NCBI GenBank assembly: GCA_964653715.1
Contig: CAZZGX010000037.1
Span: forward strand, 1-9,913
DNA length: 9,913 nt
DNA from: CAZZGX01 sp964653715
GTDB taxonomy: Bacteria > Patescibacteriota > Minisyncoccia > Ryanbacterales > GWA2-47-10b
Reading direction: 5' to 3'
Shown here piece by piece: positions 8,501-9,913 of the stretch. Position 1 is the stretch's first letter. Every line of letters begins with the position of its first letter. A model generated the notes under the pieces. That model worked only from the letters and a program-made list of their open reading frames with translations. It was not told where the DNA came from and did not search any database. Both the position numbers and the translations under genes were made by a program.

Positions 8501-9913
8501 TTTTAAATTGCTATTTGCTTCCTCAAGCGTCACGGAATCGATAATCGCCGTTTTGCCTCCGCGTTTAAACAAACGCACGCCCAAATCACAATCTTCCGTC
8601 ACATTAAAAGGATCCCAACCCTCGAATGCCACGAGATCGCGCGTCCGAAAATGATTACTCGTTCCGCCAAGCGGGATCGTGGTATTGATCGATTGAAGTC
8701 CCGTCAAAACCACGTCAAACCATAAAGAATATTCCGCGGTAAAAAGGCGTGTTAAAAAATTGTCGTGGGGATTGTAATAATTGAGTTTTGCTTGTAAGCA
8801 CTTGACCTCGTCGGGGACTTTTTGAAACGCGAGGTATGCTTTTTTTAGTTGAAGCGGATCGGGGATATCTTCAGCATCGTAAACGACAAGATACTCTCCT
8901 TTTGCATGTGAGAGTCCGTAGTTACACGCTTTTGGTTTTGTTTTTGGCATCGAGTGCGGAACGACCATCGAGCGGATATGAGTCGGAAGTGTCATCTGCG
9001 AGACGGCTTGGATCGTATCTGCGTCGTCTTCTTCAAGAAGCAAGATGACGTCGAGTTTGTTTTTTGGCCAATCGAGTTTTTCGATAGCAGAAATAAATCC
9101 AGGCAGCACGTGAGTTTCGCGATAGAGCGGGCACAGAATGGTATAGACCGGGAGATCGTAATCGCCGAGTGCTGCAATTTCGTCTTTTGCGATTTTTATT
9201 TCCGGTGGATTTTGAAGACTTTTGACGACGAGATAGAGGTTAAAGAGCACGTCAAGAAAATAAATCGTGCTCAAGATCGCTACGAAAAAGATAGCGGCTT
9301 TGAGCGGCGAGATGAAAAAACCAAAAATAATAGCCGAGACAACTAGTATCAAAAATATTTTTTGCCAGGGAACAATAGTTTCAATCGCCGAGATCTGGTG
9401 CGGGAGCGTGGTATGCGTGATAAATCGTTTGCCGCGATGTGAGAGTCCCGCGCCCGACATGTGAATCCCATTAGGATGGATTTTTAGTGGACGCTTGCGT
9501 CGAAACCGAAGAGCTATCGCATTTGCGCCAATTTCACAACTTGTTTGAAATAACTTGACTTTTGAGAGCCCTGCGTGTCGGTCGTCGAAAACAATATTGA
9601 CCGCGCCGATTGTGTATCCGGCTTCGCGCGCATTTACCAAAAATCCGAGATCAAACGTCCATGGAGTTGGATGGATATTAATCTCCTTTATAATCTGCCT
9701 GCGAAACACTTTGAGCCCCGCTTGAACATCGTGGGTAAAGCCGTGGAGAACTCGAACAAAAAAGAAGGCGAATGCTTTACTGATAAAATTGCGAAGAAAA
9801 CTTTCTTTGCGCTCGCATCGATCTGCGACAACAACATCAAATCCACTTTCGATCTTGTCGATCATCTCGGGAATTGCTTCGGGCGGATACTGGAGATCCG
9901 CGTCAATCATCGC
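5576..9913 (-). CDS. Giant four-module glycan synthesis/export protein: GT2 - CesA/XagB-like GT2 - Wzx flippase - GT4 (5' end beyond the window)
   Basis: A single open frame of 1445 visible residues runs in from the right edge and ends at TAA 5576. Residues are numbered here from the first visible Met (9910), but that Met is not the start: AMIDADLQ is the middle of a GT2 domain, so roughly 80-100 residues are missing. Module 1 (about 1-140) is a DPM1-like GT2. Module 2 (about 183-625) is a membrane GT2 with a cellulose-synthase-type active site. Module 3 (about 645-1045) is a polytopic Wzx/MATE-type flippase. Module 4 (about 1074-1440) is a GT4 GT-B enzyme with an intact EX7E. Linkers are short (about 20-45 residues) and the frame has no stop or visible shift at any junction. 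The key catalytic residues visible in each enzyme module are present, which argues against decay. The protein likely couples lipid-linked sugar transfer, chain extension and export in one inner-membrane polypeptide. That coupling is inference. Confidence 0.88.
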   Translation of the reverse strand, partial: AMIDADLQYPPEAIPEMIDKIESGFDVVVADRCERKESFLRNFISKAFAFFFVRVLHGFTHDVQAGLKVFRRQIIKEINIHPTPWTFDLGFLVNAREAGYTIGAVNIVFDDRHAGLSKVKLFQTSCEIGANAIALRFRRKRPLKIHPNGIHMSGAGLSHRGKRFITHTTLPHQISAIETIVPWQKIFLILVVSAIIFGFFISPLKAAIFFVAILSTIYFLDVLFNLYLVVKSLQNPPEIKIAKDEIAALGDYDLPVYTILCPLYRETHVLPGFISAIEKLDWPKNKLDVILLLEEDDADTIQAVSQMTLPTHIRSMVVPHSMPKTKPKACNYGLSHAKGEYLVVYDAEDIPDPLQLKKAYLAFQKVPDEVKCLQAKLNYYNPHDNFLTRLFTAEYSLWFDVVLTGLQSINTTIPLGGTSNHFRTRDLVAFEGWDPFNVTEDCDLGVRLFKRGGKTAIIDSVTLEEANSNLKNWLRQRSRWIKGYMQTYLVHMRRPFEFLKENGVHAVIFQLNVGGKIAFMLINPILWFMTIAYFALYAYVGPSIEALYPPIIFYMAATSLIFGNFMYLYNYMIGTAKRGHWSLMKYVFFVPIYWFLTSVASVIALWQLITRPHYWEKTNHGLHLARLEKLKPKETIFELVPLPGAAYVSGGTILIGTLMITNGINFLFNAYIGRVLSFSELGFVTLVNTIWYLATVFLGGLSSTVNHKTAYLAVAEGQQASTQFLRSTLRKAVVLGVLCSIIWIVAVPFLSAFFHVSDLDTLFYFSPIFLFGVIASTNRGFLNGNLFFISIAVLILIETLTKFTAAVLFVRVGVPGYVYLAIPLSVAVASMGALFCTRKYRRTFRSESDTKFPSHFYLASILNGLSTTVFLSLDIILVKHYLPATVAGQYSLLALVGKMIYFFGSLPNTFMITFVSREEGLGHNPTRVLYILFGLTLFLTGIGFLFLGPLGHIVVPVLLGAKTLSILQYLTMYTLGIAFFTLANVIVTYHLARKHYIFPVIAILLSLCMMIGIIFSHAGIQDIIKVIFTTSLFGLAALILAHYFEWELRYAGTAFRDLLGVFAPLPIHPHDPKHKRILIFNWRDTKHAFAGGAEMYIQEIAKKWVAQGNTVTIFCGNDRKNPRHEVVDGIDIVRRGGFYLVYIWAFLYYIIRFRGKFDVIVDCQNGIPFFTPLYAKEPVYCLMHHVHQEVFRRSLNWPLASLAQLLERRLMPIVYRNVKFIAVSQSTKKDMDGLGLGRVGIEIIPPGVDLERLRVGDKSPHPLVLYLGRLKAYKSIDVLIKAFQILLAKVPDATLVIAGSGEEEGKLKSLVRTLGLERHISFYGKVSEETKIRLLQEAWIFANPSFMEGWGITTIEANACGTPAIASDVPGLRDSVQNPHTGFLVPHGDPYALAESLRTIIQDKELRLRLGKNALLWAQRFDWQKTSQGFLSVLTGDYYESENVA
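5591..6694 (-). other. Module 4 of the giant protein: GT4 (GT-B) glycosyltransferase
   Basis: Residues 1074-1440 form a complete GT-B enzyme. KRILIFNWRD opens the first strand, and AGGAE at 1089-1093 is the acceptor-side glycine loop. AVSQST is at 1221-1226, PPGVD at 1244-1248, YLGRLKAYKS at 1265-1274 and IAGSGEEE at 1296-1303. The EX7E pair is Glu1347 and Glu1355 in MEGWGITTIEA. Independent homologues would start at about the KRILIFNWRD strand; no internal start codon with a Shine-Dalgarno sequence is evident there. The module therefore appears to be made only as the C-terminal part of the fusion. It would sit in the cytoplasm behind the last flippase helix. Specificity is unknown. Confidence 0.88.
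5605..5609 (-). promoter_or_regulatory. Shine-Dalgarno sequence GGGAG for the GT2 gene
   Basis: Read on the minus strand, GGGAG lies 6 nt before the ATG at 5598 and inside the last codons of the giant gene. It is the only clear Shine-Dalgarno match at a gene start in the window. It decides between the starts at 5811, 5598 and 5586. Confidence 0.7.
6761..7993 (-). other. Module 3 of the giant protein: Wzx/MATE-type oligosaccharide flippase
   Basis: Residues about 640-1050 are strongly hydrophobic, with roughly 12 candidate membrane helices (for example about 645-667, 679-699, 730-752, 760-780, 783-808, 813-836, 887-906, 925-946, 965-988, 994-1013 and 1019-1042). They are separated by short polar loops, some rich in Lys/Arg (CTRKYRRTFRSES at 835-847). 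The opening pattern GGTILIGTLMITNGINFLFN followed by GRVLSFSELGF is typical of polysaccharide biosynthesis proteins of the MOP exporter superfamily, where a first helix is followed by a short loop with a conserved E-x-G/F. The length of about 400 residues equals a complete Wzx. The expected role is translocating a lipid-linked oligosaccharide across the inner membrane. Confidence 0.85.
8036..9373 (-). other. Module 2 of the giant protein: CesA/XagB-like membrane GT2
   Basis: Two hydrophobic helices (about 183-200 and 203-230) precede a cytoplasmic GT-A domain. That domain shows CPLYRE at 260-265, LLEEDDADT at 291-299, YDAED at 344-348 (DxD position), LGGTSNHFR at 414-422, TEDCDLGVRL at 438-447 (catalytic TED) and RQRSRW at 474-479 (the Q(Q/R)xRW signature). 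This is the D, DxD, TED, QxxRW set of cellulose-synthase-like enzymes, many of which are processive. The EEANSN and HYWEKTNHGLH segments resemble bacterial GT2 proteins annotated XagB-like (from memory). About three hydrophobic segments follow (514-538, 546-571, 583-607). No PilZ domain is present. Processive synthesis is possible but not shown by sequence alone. Confidence 0.87.
9491..9913 (-). other. Module 1 of the giant protein: C-terminal part of a DPM1-like GT2
   Basis: Residues 1-140 carry the second half of a polyprenyl-phosphate sugar synthase-like GT-A domain. They include the DAD metal-binding motif (Asp3, Asp5) in IDADLQYPPE, DVQAGLKVF at 61-69, FDLGFLVNAREAGY at 86-99, and FDDRHAGLSKV at 108-118. 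That last block corresponds to the conserved F.xR..G.SK segment of dolichyl/undecaprenyl-phosphate mannose or glucose synthases. No C-terminal membrane pair of the GtrB/ArnC kind follows immediately; a basic stretch (RFRRKRPLK, 135-143) leads into a linker. The expected role is to charge a polyprenyl phosphate with a sugar on the cytoplasmic side. The nucleotide-binding N-terminal half lies outside the window, so completeness cannot be judged. Confidence 0.85.

Overview
The window is one uninterrupted block of coding sequence read entirely from the minus strand (right to left). It has no intergenic gap longer than 6 nt and no RNA gene, mobile element, CRISPR array or internal terminator that I can see. 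It holds six genes, two of them cut by the window edges. All belong to synthesis and decoration of a surface polysaccharide or glycoconjugate.

In transcription order, from right to left: (1) 9913..5576, a giant polypeptide of at least 1445 residues, open at its 5' end. It fuses four modules normally found as separate proteins: a DPM1-like polyprenyl-phosphate GT2, a membrane-embedded cellulose-synthase/XagB-like GT2, a Wzx/MATE-type flippase, and a GT4 (GT-B) glycosyltransferase. (2) 5598..4654, a GT2 glycosyltransferase. (3) 4647..2920, a second GT2 paralogous to the previous one, fused to a C-terminal CE4 polysaccharide deacetylase. (4) 2923..2204, a SAM-dependent methyltransferase of a type found in glycan clusters, with an altered SAM-binding motif I. 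(5) 2207..1008, a GT4 glycosyltransferase. (6) 1011..1, an APH/choline-kinase-like phosphotransferase that runs off the left edge.

The genes are packed as one operon. Three consecutive junctions (2920-2923, 2204-2207, 1008-1011) are ATGA stop/start overlaps, another is a 23-base overlap, and the last is a 6-nt gap. Only gene 2 has a clear Shine-Dalgarno sequence, so translation is probably coupled. A plausible division of labour is: sugar transfer to a lipid carrier and chain building on the cytoplasmic face (modules 1, 2 and 4 and the free GTs), export by the flippase module, and decoration by methyl transfer, deacetylation and possibly phosphorylation. No chain polymerase (Wzy), chain-length regulator or nucleotide-sugar synthesis gene is visible here.

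The organism is bacterial and uses the standard code with TAA/TGA stops. The dense packing, multi-module fusions and weak Shine-Dalgarno use recall Candidate Phyla Radiation (Patescibacteria) genomes, but no phylogenetic marker is present, so this is inference only. The giant four-module fusion is the most unusual item; the individual families are known.
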